A stretch of 52,656 bases of DNA, taken from NCBI GenBank assembly GCA_028284075.1, contig JANQSL010000196.1, positions 1 through 52,656 on the forward strand, in the 5' to 3' direction. Source of the DNA: Candidatus Sumerlaeia bacterium (GTDB lineage: Bacteria > Sumerlaeota > Sumerlaeia > SLMS01 > JAHLLQ01). Of this stretch, positions 1-7,477 are shown in pieces. A program made the position numbers and the translations under genes. Below the pieces are notes generated by a model that was not told where the DNA came from, did no database searches, and worked only from the letters and a program-made list of their open reading frames with translations. Each line of letters starts with the position of its first letter. Position 1 is the first letter of the stretch.

Positions 1-114
1 CACCGATGTCGGTCGGAACAAATAACTCAGCGACTCCACCGCCATTCCCCATCCCTCGATCCTCGCCAGGTTTCGAGGTGAAAGCGGATAGTTCTCAAAC
101 GTCGTCACCGTCAT
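1..114 (-). CDS. N-terminal fragment of an unidentified protein, cut by the window edge
   Basis: A reading frame starts at an ATG and stays open for 38 codons to the window edge, so only the N-terminus is visible. The residues include NLARIEGWG, then SLSYLFRPTSV. This weakly resembles the start of FAD-linked oxidases of the aldonolactone or DprE1 type, where a short leader precedes an RPTSVEE-like FAD-binding motif, but that is a guess from one motif. The gene lies 78 bases downstream of the MATE stop on the same strand and could be co-transcribed with it. Confidence 0.4.
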   Translation of the reverse strand, partial: MTVTTFENYPLSPRNLARIEGWGMAVESLSYLFRPTSV

Positions 115-192
115 TTTACATCATCCATTTTAAGCGCCGAGGTCACCCTCGCCGTGTCTTTGTCCTGACCGCTGGCTCCCCATCCTCCGCTC

Positions 193-1632
193 CTAAACCT
201 TCGCGTCCTTCCACCGCCCGCGCCAAACGAAAATTCCCAGCAGCGCCGTCCTCATCATCCAGTCCAGCAGCGTCGCCCAATAGACTCCCGCGTATCCCAG
301 CTCCAGATGAAACGCCAGAAACCATCCCACACCGAGCCTCATGCCAATCACCCCGAACAGTTGCGTGATGACCGTGGGAAATGTGTCTCCCGCACCGCGC
401 AAACCACCCGTCATCACCATCGCCGAACCGATAAAGCACTGCTGCACTCCCAGAATCAACATCATCAGAGATCCGTACACCATCGCCTTGCCGCTGAGGT
501 CGAACCATCCCAGCAGCCACTGTGGTGCCATGCAGTACAACACCCCCAGCGCCCCCATCGCCGTCATGGCAAGCACCGTGTTCAACGAGAACATCCGCTT
601 CGCGAGCGCAATGTTTCGTGCACCAAGCGCCTGACCCACCATTGTCGCTGTCGCCATCGAGATTCCCCACCCCGTCGTGTAACTCAGCGATTCAATGCGG
701 ACAGCCGCGCCGTGCGCCGCCATCACCTCCGTTCCAAAACGCCCGAGCATTGCAAGGTACGTCAGGAACCCGATACCCACCAGCACCTCTTCCCACAGTG
801 AATTGTTCGAGACGCGCAGAATCGATGGTGTCATGTGACGGAACCAAAGCCGGAAACCCGACATGTCCAGCTGCAAAACACCATCGTTGCTCTTCCGGGA
901 GGGAACCAGCTGCAGATCGTATTCTTCACCGTCCGAGGGCGGCCCGACGGAAACCGGTGTCCCGGCATTCGCACTGATCAGTCGCCGCGGGTTGACACCG
1001 CGGAACAGGATGGTCAACGCGGCAATCAACGCGGCTGTGTAACAAAGCGCCGTTGCCAGACCCGCTCCGTCCATCAACATGCGCGGCATTCCCAGATTGC
1101 CGAAGATCAGCGTCCAGTTCAGCCCGACGTTCAATACCAGCATCAATGCAACCAGCAGAAGAGGCGTGCGCGTATCCCCCGCCGCACGCATGCAGGACGT
1201 CACGTTCAGCAGCGCCAGCCGCACCGGCAGTGCCACCAGCAAAAACCGGAAGTAACTGAACGCCGTGTCCGTAACCTGTTCATCCCCACCGCTCAGAAGG
1301 AAAAACAGCCCGCGCATCAACCCCCATACCGCAATGGCCGCAACAACGCCGATACACGATGACACCGCCAGCGCGTGAGCCAGTGCGCGTCCCGCTTCTC
1401 CGTGGCGTCCCTCCCCCCAGCGCCGCGCGACATACGCACCGGCACCGACCTGAGTACAGCCCGCAATGTTCGTCAGCCGCCAATACGCAATACCCGTCAG
1501 CGCCGTCGCCGCCAGATACACCGTGTTGTTTTCCAGACGTGCCAGCATCAGCACGTCCGTCAGCAGGATTCCGGAAACAAGCAGGTTTTCGGCAATCGAC
1601 GGCGTGCCCAGACGCGCCACCGTCTTCACCAT
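193..1632 (-). CDS. MATE family multidrug/cation efflux transporter
   Basis: A polytopic inner-membrane antiporter of the MatE family, which exports drugs or organic cations using a Na+ or H+ gradient. About 479 residues and roughly twelve hydrophobic segments arranged as two homologous halves match the family. The N-half has the typical LGTPSIAENLL entry helix and a RAAGDTRTPL loop. The C-half repeats this as GGLRGAGDTFPT. I chose the ATG preceded by GAGG. An upstream in-frame GTG at 1722 would add 30 residues. It lies 159 bases after arsC on the same strand, at the end of an arsenic operon with no ArsB or Acr3, so it may serve arsenic export, but its substrate cannot be read from sequence. 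Confidence 0.9.
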   Translation of the reverse strand: MVKTVARLGTPSIAENLLVSGILLTDVLMLARLENNTVYLAATALTGIAYWRLTNIAGCTQVGAGAYVARRWGEGRHGEAGRALAHALAVSSCIGVVAAIAVWGLMRGLFFLLSGGDEQVTDTAFSYFRFLLVALPVRLALLNVTSCMRAAGDTRTPLLLVALMLVLNVGLNWTLIFGNLGMPRMLMDGAGLATALCYTAALIAALTILFRGVNPRRLISANAGTPVSVGPPSDGEEYDLQLVPSRKSNDGVLQLDMSGFRLWFRHMTPSILRVSNNSLWEEVLVGIGFLTYLAMLGRFGTEVMAAHGAAVRIESLSYTTGWGISMATATMVGQALGARNIALAKRMFSLNTVLAMTAMGALGVLYCMAPQWLLGWFDLSGKAMVYGSLMMLILGVQQCFIGSAMVMTGGLRGAGDTFPTVITQLFGVIGMRLGVGWFLAFHLELGYAGVYWATLLDWMMRTALLGIFVWRGRWKDAKV

Positions 1633-1791
1633 GTCCCTCAGTGGCGGCGTACCGTCTTCTGTCTTCAGGGCACTTTGAATGGAGGAAACGCGAGTCAACG
1701 GACGGGCCCTTGTCCGGTCCACGACCGGCGAATGAGGCCGTCACCTCAGGGAGCATTCCACCCCGGCGCAACCCTGGTACCGTATTCAGAC

Positions 1792-2229
1792 TCAGGCTGT
1801 CGCCGGTTGCACACTCGCCCACTCCCGAATACGGATATCCAGCTCGTCCCGCACGCGTCGGAATACCGCCAGCCGTTCCTCTTCCGTTCCCGCCGCCCTT
1901 GCCGGGTCATCCACCGTCATTGGCACAAACGTCGTGTTGCCGGGAAACACCCGCGGGCACGAATCCTCCGCGTCCGCACAAACAAAGAAAACAAACCGGA
2001 ACGACCTCTTTCCCAGATACTCTGAAACATTCTTCGGTATCTGCCCCTCCATTGACTCTCCGATCTCCTCCATCACGCGAAATGCCAGAGGATGAACTGC
2101 CTCTGCAGGCCTTGTTCCCGCACTGAACACCTGATAATCACCACCCACGTGTTTCCTGAGTAGCGCCTCAGCCATTTGACTCCTGCATGAGTTTCCCGTA
2201 CAGAGAACAAGGATGTTTTGCTTTGCCAT
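1792..2229 (-). CDS. arsC: Thioredoxin-coupled arsenate reductase
   Basis: Reduces arsenate to arsenite in the cytoplasm through an intramolecular Cys cascade regenerated by thioredoxin. The 145-residue protein belongs to the low-molecular-weight phosphatase fold. The P-loop CTGNSCRSQ carries nucleophile Cys10 and Arg16. The downstream pair Cys84 and Cys91 (CADAEDSCP) matches the redox pair of the Staphylococcus-type enzyme, and VDDPA holds the general acid aspartate. It is the third gene of the arsR-arsM-arsC order. The gap before it holds a palindromic repeat, and the ribosome site upstream of the ATG is weak. The product arsenite would be handled by ArsM or an exporter. Confidence 0.95.
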   Translation of the reverse strand: MAKQNILVLCTGNSCRSQMAEALLRKHVGGDYQVFSAGTRPAEAVHPLAFRVMEEIGESMEGQIPKNVSEYLGKRSFRFVFFVCADAEDSCPRVFPGNTTFVPMTVDDPARAAGTEEERLAVFRRVRDELDIRIREWASVQPATA

Positions 2230-2270
2230 GATCGCTCACTGGAAATGGTTTCAAAACTTGTCGGAAATGC

Positions 2271-2396
2271 AGAACCTGAACTCAAAACTCGAAGATCGAG
2301 GCGCGCAAATCGAAAGGCGACAGGAGCGTACATCGGTACGTGACTGAGCCTGAGAACGAAGCGCAACGAAGAGATTTGGGTTTTGAAACAGGTTCT
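2271..2396. repeat. Palindromic repeat copy A between arsM and arsC
   Basis: A 126-base unit bounded by inverted ends, AGAACCTG..TCAAAAC on the left and GTTTTGAAACAGGTTCT on the right. Similarity to copy C continues about 25 bases further left. The interior is a loose palindrome around a GTAC-rich centre. The right end overlaps the TAG stop of arsM. It looks like a small non-autonomous (MITE- or REP-like) element. No transposase is present. Confidence 0.8.
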
Positions 2397-3252
2397 AGCC
2401 CTTCCGTGCGCTGAAGTCCGCACTCGTTATATAGTCGGAGACCTTTGCACCTTCCGGCAGTGCCGCCACGATTTTTTCATACAGCGGATCCTTCCACTGA
2501 GTCATCGCATCCACGTACTCGTCCTTGCGGTGAATCGCGATATCTGACAGCCCCGCCTCACGCATGACACGCTCCGTTTCGGAAATCAGCTCCGCCCCCG
2601 CGATGCAGCCCACCAACGCCTCCACCATCGACTGAATGCTTTCCGGTAATGGATTCACCAGCGCCAGATCCGAAACGGCAACACGCCCGCCCGGCTTCAG
2701 AACCCGCGCGATTTCCTTCCACACACGGCTTTTCTCCGGCGAAAGATTAATCACACAGTTGCTGATCACAACGTCCGCGAAGTTGTCCGGCAACGGCAGC
2801 GCTTCGATTTCGCCAAGGCGAAACTCCACGTTGTTCAAACCGGTTCGTTCGCGATACGCTTCCGCGTTGCGACGCGCCTTCGACAACATCTGAGCCGTCA
2901 TGTCGACACCCACCGCGCGGCCCCTTGCCCCAACGCGCCGCGCCGCAATGAACACATCGAAACCACCGCCGGAACCCAGATCCACAACCACTTCCCCTTC
3001 CGACAACTCCGCCAGTGCCGTCGGATTGCCGCACGACAACCCCATGTTCGAACCTTCCGGCACAACCGACAGGTCATCCTCGGCATAGCCGATCGCCTGA
3101 GCCAGCATCGATGCGTTGTCTCCCGAATCCGGGCCGCAACAGGACGAACCGCCACAGCACCCGGATGAGCTTTCCATTGGATTCTGCTCCGCAATGGCTG
3201 CATAGCCGGAGCGAACGGTCTCACGTACGTGCTCTTTGTTTGTTGCTGTCAT
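2395..3252 (-). CDS. arsM: Arsenite S-adenosylmethionine methyltransferase
   Basis: Methylates arsenite, using S-adenosylmethionine, to methylated and partly volatile arsenicals. The 285-residue protein has a class I methyltransferase core with SAM motif I at DLGSGGGFDVF. The three conserved arsenic-binding cysteines are Cys74 (MGLSCGNP), Cys166 (ISNCVIN) and Cys216 (VGCIAGA). An N-terminal Cys-rich patch with two CC pairs may add metalloid binding. The start is supported by a GGAGGA ribosome site. It is the second gene of the ars operon. Its TAG stop coincides with the terminus of repeat copy A, so the last codons abut an inserted element. Confidence 0.95.
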   Translation of the reverse strand: MTATNKEHVRETVRSGYAAIAEQNPMESSSGCCGGSSCCGPDSGDNASMLAQAIGYAEDDLSVVPEGSNMGLSCGNPTALAELSEGEVVVDLGSGGGFDVFIAARRVGARGRAVGVDMTAQMLSKARRNAEAYRERTGLNNVEFRLGEIEALPLPDNFADVVISNCVINLSPEKSRVWKEIARVLKPGGRVAVSDLALVNPLPESIQSMVEALVGCIAGAELISETERVMREAGLSDIAIHRKDEYVDAMTQWKDPLYEKIVAALPEGAKVSDYITSADFSARKG

Positions 3253-3304
3253 CGTCTTCCTCCGTTTTTTCCTGATGGTTTTTTGAAATCAAATGTTACT
3301 TGAG

Positions 3305-3432
3305 GATTTGCCTGGAATGAATAATCTGCTTTAAAACGCGCACAAGCCGAGGGGCGGCCGGAGCATACTCCCATACGTGACTCAGCATGAGCACGCTGCG
3401 CAACGAAGAGACAGGAGTTTTGAAACAGGTTC
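3305..3432. repeat. Palindromic repeat copy B between arsR and arsM
   Basis: Copy B ends in the same inverted terminus, GTTTTGAAACAGGTTCT. Its last 45 bases are identical to those of copy C, while its left half is diverged and lacks a clean AGAACCTG end. It lies immediately next to copy C in the same orientation, so the arsR-arsM gap holds two tandem copies. The left boundary is approximate. Confidence 0.7.
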
Positions 3433-3461
3433 TCGAAGCAGCTTCAAAATTCTTCAGGCTG

Positions 3462-3587
3462 AAGAACCTGGAATCAAAACCCCGAGATCGAGGCGCGCAA
3501 GTCGAGGGCGACAGGAGCGTACTCCCGTACGTGACTGAGAACGAGCACGCTGCGCAACGAAGAGACAGGAGTTTTGAAACAGGTTCT
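3462..3587. repeat. Palindromic repeat copy C, abutting the arsR stop
   Basis: This copy has the same 126-base length and ends as copy A. The left end is AGAACCTGGAATCAAAAC and the right end GTTTTGAAACAGGTTCT. The right end supplies two of the three bases of the arsR TAG stop, exactly as copy A does for arsM. All three copies share one orientation relative to transcription. Confidence 0.8.
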
Positions 3588-3963
3588 AACAACATCGCGT
3601 CCCCCTCGCCTGTCGCTGGCATAACTCTTCCGGTGTGTACGCCAGAATGCGATCCAGCCGTTTCTCATCCTCAGTGATCGCTTTCTCCTCCTCCGCATGC
3701 GTGCAAAACCAGTCCAGCACCTCCGCAACCGCCGGTTCCGCCTCCTCCGGCAGGCAGTAATAGACCCACCGTCCCTCTTTCCGTGAATCCAGCAATCCGG
3801 CCGACACCAGCAGACTCAAATGTTTCGACGTCGTCGACGGCGCCAGTCCCAGCATCTCATGAATCTGACACACACACAGTTCCTCGCAACGAGCCAGAGC
3901 ACACACAATCCGCGCACGGTTTACGTCTGAAAGAGCGTTCGTAATGGCCAGCAGAGTTTTCAT
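3586..3963 (-). CDS. arsR: ArsR/SmtB family metalloregulator
   Basis: A winged-helix repressor that leaves DNA when it binds arsenite or a similar thiophilic ion. Of its 125 residues, the N-terminal half holds the metal site ELCVCQIHEML (Cys30 and Cys32), followed by the recognition helix region APSTTSKHLSLL. The wing contains GRWVYY. A C-terminal CC pair could add ligands. The start has a GGAG site just upstream. It is the first gene of the minus-strand ars operon, and an inverted repeat lies 12 bases before its start, which suggests autorepression. Its stop codon is formed at the edge of repeat copy C. Confidence 0.93.
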   Translation of the reverse strand: MKTLLAITNALSDVNRARIVCALARCEELCVCQIHEMLGLAPSTTSKHLSLLVSAGLLDSRKEGRWVYYCLPEEAEPAVAEVLDWFCTHAEEEKAITEDEKRLDRILAYTPEELCQRQARGTRCC

Positions 3964-3974
3964 TCCATCTCCGT

Positions 3975-3996
3975 CATTTCGCCAATTAACGAAATG
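3975..3996 (-). promoter_or_regulatory. Candidate ArsR operator
   Basis: A perfect 7-base inverted repeat, CATTTCG and CGAAATG, is separated by eight AT-rich bases. It lies just upstream of the arsR ribosome site. Its size and position resemble known ArsR/SmtB operators. Binding is inferred. Confidence 0.65.
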
Positions 3997-4154
3997 TAAG
4001 CCGTGGCACGGCGCAACCCCAATCTTCCCCTGTTAAAACTTTTCCACTTCCCAACCCTGAAGTGTAACCCCGAAACCCCCTTGCCTCAACCCGCCCGCCT
4101 CCCTCTCTCTGTCTCACCACGTTCCACCCATCACTGATCACCCCCTTACTCACA

Positions 4155-4667
4155 ATGCTTCGCGTCTTCGTCTACGGCACACTCAAACACGGTTACTGGA
4201 ACCACGACTCCCGTATGAGCGGCTCCGCCGCCATGGAGCCCGCCACGATACTCGGACGGCTTCACATACGCCATACCGGCACACCAATTCTCGAGATTCC
4301 CTCTGAAAACATCCTCGCACGCGGGAGTGAGCACTACAATGCCGACGCAGAAGCACAGCGTCGCTTCGCCGGCCAGGCACCGGACCTCACGCCCAACGAC
4401 AAGTGGATCCGTGTCCACGGCGAGCTTTACACCTATAGCGACCCCGAAGTGCGCCTCCCTCGGCTCGACGAACTGGAGGAATACACCCCGGGCCGCGAAT
4501 CGCTCTATGATCGAATCCTGACCTGGTGTGGAAAAAACCGCGGTGTTGCCTGGACCTACATCGTCCCCTCGCACCGTACCGCCGCCGATTACACTCCCGC
4601 CCGCAACCCCGCCAACTGGGATCCGCGCGTCGAAGGCCTCAACCTCATGTCCGACGAACTCGAATAG
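4155..4667 (+). CDS. Gamma-glutamylcyclotransferase/AIG2-like protein
   Basis: A 170-residue cytoplasmic protein of the GGCT/AIG2 fold, whose members release 5-oxoproline from gamma-glutamyl amines or peptides. The substrate-binding signature YGTLK is at residues 7-11. The acidic stretch LDELEEYTPG is placed like the catalytic glutamate region of the family, and the barrel strand VAWTYI follows. No convincing ribosome site precedes the ATG, so it may be leaderless. It is divergent from arsR across about 190 bases and is followed by a long stretch without a gene. The exact substrate is unknown. Confidence 0.8.
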   Translation: MLRVFVYGTLKHGYWNHDSRMSGSAAMEPATILGRLHIRHTGTPILEIPSENILARGSEHYNADAEAQRRFAGQAPDLTPNDKWIRVHGELYTYSDPEVRLPRLDELEEYTPGRESLYDRILTWCGKNRGVAWTYIVPSHRTAADYTPARNPANWDPRVEGLNLMSDELE

Positions 4668-5404
4668 CTTTCGTTATCGAGACGACTCGCACGCACAGCC
4701 ACCACAATCACACTCAACCAACAACGCACGTCGAACTCCTGCAAAGTTATTCACCACAGACAACAATCGAACTCCGCCGTCTGTGGAGACTTCCCTGGCC
4801 GGCATCCGCCATAATTCACCTCCCCTTTCAAACCCTTCGCCGAAGGGCGCCTCCCCGATATGTCCGCCCCTTCGGAATCGGTATCGCCACTGCCACTCGA
4901 GTCTTCTTTGTTTCTCCATATCTTCCAAACAGCCCATCCCTTCCATATCTCCCAAAACGCACAAAATCGTTAAAGTTTCCCAAATCTCCCATTCTTCCCA
5001 TGGATTCCTGAAATCTGAAACGACCTGTGGTTTAATACTCCTCGTCAGGTTCAAACGGAAAGAAACCATGCCCCTTTCGTATCCTGACCGTCGCCGTCCT
5101 GTCTGCACCAGTCCGCCGGAGCTGCAAAGCGAACGCGGGCTTCTTCGCCAAAGTAAGAGAAAGAAAAGAAACACCACTCGCGCAAGACACCACCTCTAAC
5201 GAACAAGACAGCAAGACCTCCAGGTACGGGAAAGTCCGCAAGACCAACACGCAAGACCCCTGCACCACTCAACCGGCGAAGACGCAGATCCGGACGGAGA
5301 CGAAAACCAACAACAGAAAGAAAACAGAGCCGGCCAATAAACGAACCTCCCGCATGCCCGGCGACGTGTGCGGTCAGCTCTTCGGATTTATTCGTCAGGA
5401 AAGG
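4668..5404. other. 737-base intergenic stretch without a convincing gene
   Basis: Several frames are open here, but none shows a domain or a plausible composition. It holds an 8-base stem (CCACAGAC with GTCTGTGG, about 4756-4788), a short palindrome CCCTTCGCCGAAGGG near 4830, and a run of degenerate repeats near 4910-5010 that read on the minus strand as variants of GGGAGATATGGAA. The part after 5050 includes an AAAGTAAGAGAAAGAAAAG tract resembling decayed repeat debris. I see no RNA gene. Confidence 0.5.
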
Positions 5405-6265
5405 CTACAACTGAAACGAGAACGTCACTTCCCGGTTCGTGTACCGGCCGGGGAAGCCATCCGGCAGGGGTGACAACGGGCTCGCCGCTTTCACCGCATC
5501 CACAGCGTAACCGTCCAGTTTCGCCCCCGCGCTCCTTGAAACCTGAATCGACGTGATTGTCCCGTCCTTCTGGATGCGGAACTTCACCACGCACTCCACC
5601 GCCCGCTGCTCCTCCGGTGGCACGTGAAAATTACGGCTGAACTCCTTGAGCGCGTTCGCGACATATGAACCGGGCAGTCCATCCGTCGCATCGTTCTTCA
5701 TCGACGTGCTGCCCACCTTCTCCGTCTTCGCGCTGGTAGAGGGCTTCTGTGTCGGCCGGGCCGGCGGCCGGCCTGTACTCGAAACCTTGTATTTCTCACG
5801 CAACCGTTCCAGCTCTTCCCGCGTCATGTTCCGGTTCGGTGTCGGAGAGGGTTTTGGTGGCGCGGGCGTTTTTCGAACTTTGGGAGTCGGTTTGGGCGTT
5901 TTGGTGGGTTTGGGTGTTGGCTTTGGGGTCGATGTTGCTTTCGGAGTGGCCCTGGGCTTCGGCGTCCGGGTCGGCCTCGGAGTGGGCGTCGCCCTGGGCG
6001 TTTCCCGGGCCCGTTCGATGACTTTCTCCTGTGGCTCCGGTTTGGGAGTCGGACGTGGTGTTTCACGCCGTGGCGTCGGGTCCGGCCGCCGCGGTGTTGG
6101 CGCGGGGGTGGGCTCCGGATCCACCAGTGTCACCTGCACCGGGGGAGCCGACTTTGTTGGAAGCGCCATGGGCTTGTCCTGGATCCAGACAAGGATCAGA
6201 AGGGTGAGTACTCCCGCGTGGACAACGGCTGTTCCCGTGACCCCAATGACATCTGAGCCCCTCAT
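5405..6265 (-). CDS. TonB-family energy transducer
   Basis: A 286-residue periplasm-spanning protein. An N-terminal anchor helix at about residues 8-28 is followed by a very long Pro/Thr/Lys-rich linker (PTPKP and PTPRP units, about residues 50-145). A TonB/TolA-like C-terminal domain then covers the last 85 residues, with the usual VVKFRIQKDGTITSIQV strand and a final beta strand. Such proteins carry inner-membrane energy from the ExbB-ExbD motor to outer-membrane receptors or the Tol-Pal system. It is the last gene of the exbB-exbD-tonB set, three bases after exbD. Whether it is TonB or TolA in function cannot be decided, since no receptor, tolB or pal is in the window. Confidence 0.85.
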   Translation of the reverse strand: MRGSDVIGVTGTAVVHAGVLTLLILVWIQDKPMALPTKSAPPVQVTLVDPEPTPAPTPRRPDPTPRRETPRPTPKPEPQEKVIERARETPRATPTPRPTRTPKPRATPKATSTPKPTPKPTKTPKPTPKVRKTPAPPKPSPTPNRNMTREELERLREKYKVSSTGRPPARPTQKPSTSAKTEKVGSTSMKNDATDGLPGSYVANALKEFSRNFHVPPEEQRAVECVVKFRIQKDGTITSIQVSRSAGAKLDGYAVDAVKAASPLSPLPDGFPGRYTNREVTFSFQL

Positions 6266-6268
6266 GAG

Positions 6269-6691
6269 TCAGGACTTTGCCTCCACTTCTGTCAAGATTC
6301 CAATGTTGACAATCCCCCCAGTCCGCAGCTCGGCAATGACCTTTGTCATCAACTCCCAGTCAACCCGGCCATCGCCCTCAAGCGTCACGATCGGGTCCAG
6401 TGCCGAGTCAGAGCGATCACGGATTGAAGTCACCAGATCATCCAGCCCCACGATCCTTCCATCAACCCGGACTTCGGGACTTTCGGGGCGGTAGGGAACT
6501 GTCACGGCAATGGGCTTTTCGCTCTTCAGGGTGGGGGCGTCTTTCACTTTCGGCAGGTCGATGTCCACACCCCGCATCATCGCGGGCGCGACCACCATGA
6601 AGGAAATGAGCAACACGAACGTAATATCGAGAAGCGAGGTGATGTTGATTTGAGCCGTGGGTTTTGCCACGGAGAGATGACGCCGGCGCAT
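6269..6691 (-). CDS. ExbD/TolR family biopolymer transport protein
   Basis: A 140-residue inner-membrane protein with one N-terminal transmembrane helix and a periplasmic domain. The helix contains the essential proton-path aspartate, Asp22, in NITSLLDITFVLL. The periplasmic part has the ExbD/TolR pattern of a DGRIVGLDDL strand and a TLEGDGRVDWELM strand-helix. With the ExbB homologue immediately upstream it would form the proton-driven motor that powers the TonB-like protein downstream. It lies three bases after exbB and three bases before the transducer gene. Confidence 0.92.
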   Translation of the reverse strand: MRRRHLSVAKPTAQINITSLLDITFVLLISFMVVAPAMMRGVDIDLPKVKDAPTLKSEKPIAVTVPYRPESPEVRVDGRIVGLDDLVTSIRDRSDSALDPIVTLEGDGRVDWELMTKVIAELRTGGIVNIGILTEVEAKS

Positions 6692-6694
6692 GGC

Positions 6695-7393
6695 TCAGCC
6701 CCTCCGCAGCAGGTGTTTTTGGAAGACGTTGCTGAGCTCGTAGGCAAAGGATTCCATCTGACTGCTCAGCCGTGAAACATTTCCCGCCAGATAGTTATAC
6801 ATGGCCACCGCGGGAATGGCGACCATCAAACCAAAGATCGTCGTGAGCAGCGCTGTTGAAATACCGGGCGCCAGTGTTGCCAGTGAAGCGTTGCCCTCTC
6901 GAGCCAGGCCCTGGAAAGCCGCCAGCACTCCCCAAACCGTTCCGAAGAGCCCGATGAAGGGAGCGAGCGTTGAAACCGTCGCCAGGTGAACCAGCCGATT
7001 CTCCAACTTCCGCATCTCCGAAGCGATCGTTCGCTCCAGAGCACTTTCGACACTCGTTTTACTTAACTGAACTCGCTGCTCCAGGGGGAGCCCTGTTGCC
7101 GCATCCTGCTCGATCTCCATCTCATACTCGACATATGCTTCCCGCAGCAGGCTGGCCAGAGGGCTGTGAGGATAACCGTTTGCCGACTTGTAAATTTCCG
7201 GCAGAGACTTGGATCCTTCGAGACAATCTTCGATAAAGTCCTCTGATTGAGTGGATGCATGCTTGATTTCCCAGAACTTGGCAAACATCACGTATCCGCT
7301 GAAGACCGAAAGGATCAACAGGATGAGAATGCAGAAATAACCAACGAGATCGTTGCTTTGTAGAGCGCCGAGTAAATCGACGCCCAGCGTCAT
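6695..7393 (-). CDS. ExbB/TolQ family motor protein
   Basis: A three-helix inner-membrane protein that forms the pentameric stator around the ExbD dimer. The first helix is at about residues 15-40. A cytoplasmic loop follows, then a long second helix with the signature APFIGLFGTVWGVLAAF and the third helix TALLTTIFGLMVAIPAVAMYNYL. I chose the ATG start, giving 232 residues. A GTG at 7426 would add 11 residues, and neither has a strong ribosome site. It follows parB by about 84 bases and heads the exbB-exbD-tonB operon, which may be read from the parAB promoter. Confidence 0.92.
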   Translation of the reverse strand: MTLGVDLLGALQSNDLVGYFCILILLILSVFSGYVMFAKFWEIKHASTQSEDFIEDCLEGSKSLPEIYKSANGYPHSPLASLLREAYVEYEMEIEQDAATGLPLEQRVQLSKTSVESALERTIASEMRKLENRLVHLATVSTLAPFIGLFGTVWGVLAAFQGLAREGNASLATLAPGISTALLTTIFGLMVAIPAVAMYNYLAGNVSRLSSQMESFAYELSNVFQKHLLRRG

Positions 7394-7477
7394 GGACGAG
7401 AGAAGAGGAACGGGAAGAGACGCCACAGCCGGTGAACCCTTTGTGAATTCGGGGACCGGCCGAGGTATAGGTTCGGG

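Noticed and set aside
4674-5177. A 167-codon minus-strand open frame in the 4.7-5.4 kb gap
   Set aside because: The residues are repetitive (WEEWEIWE-like), arise from the degenerate purine repeats, and show no domain or ribosome site.
5860-6120. Short tandem repeats that might suggest a CRISPR or satellite array
   Set aside because: They encode the PTPKP-rich linker of the TonB-like protein, with no constant repeat-spacer period.
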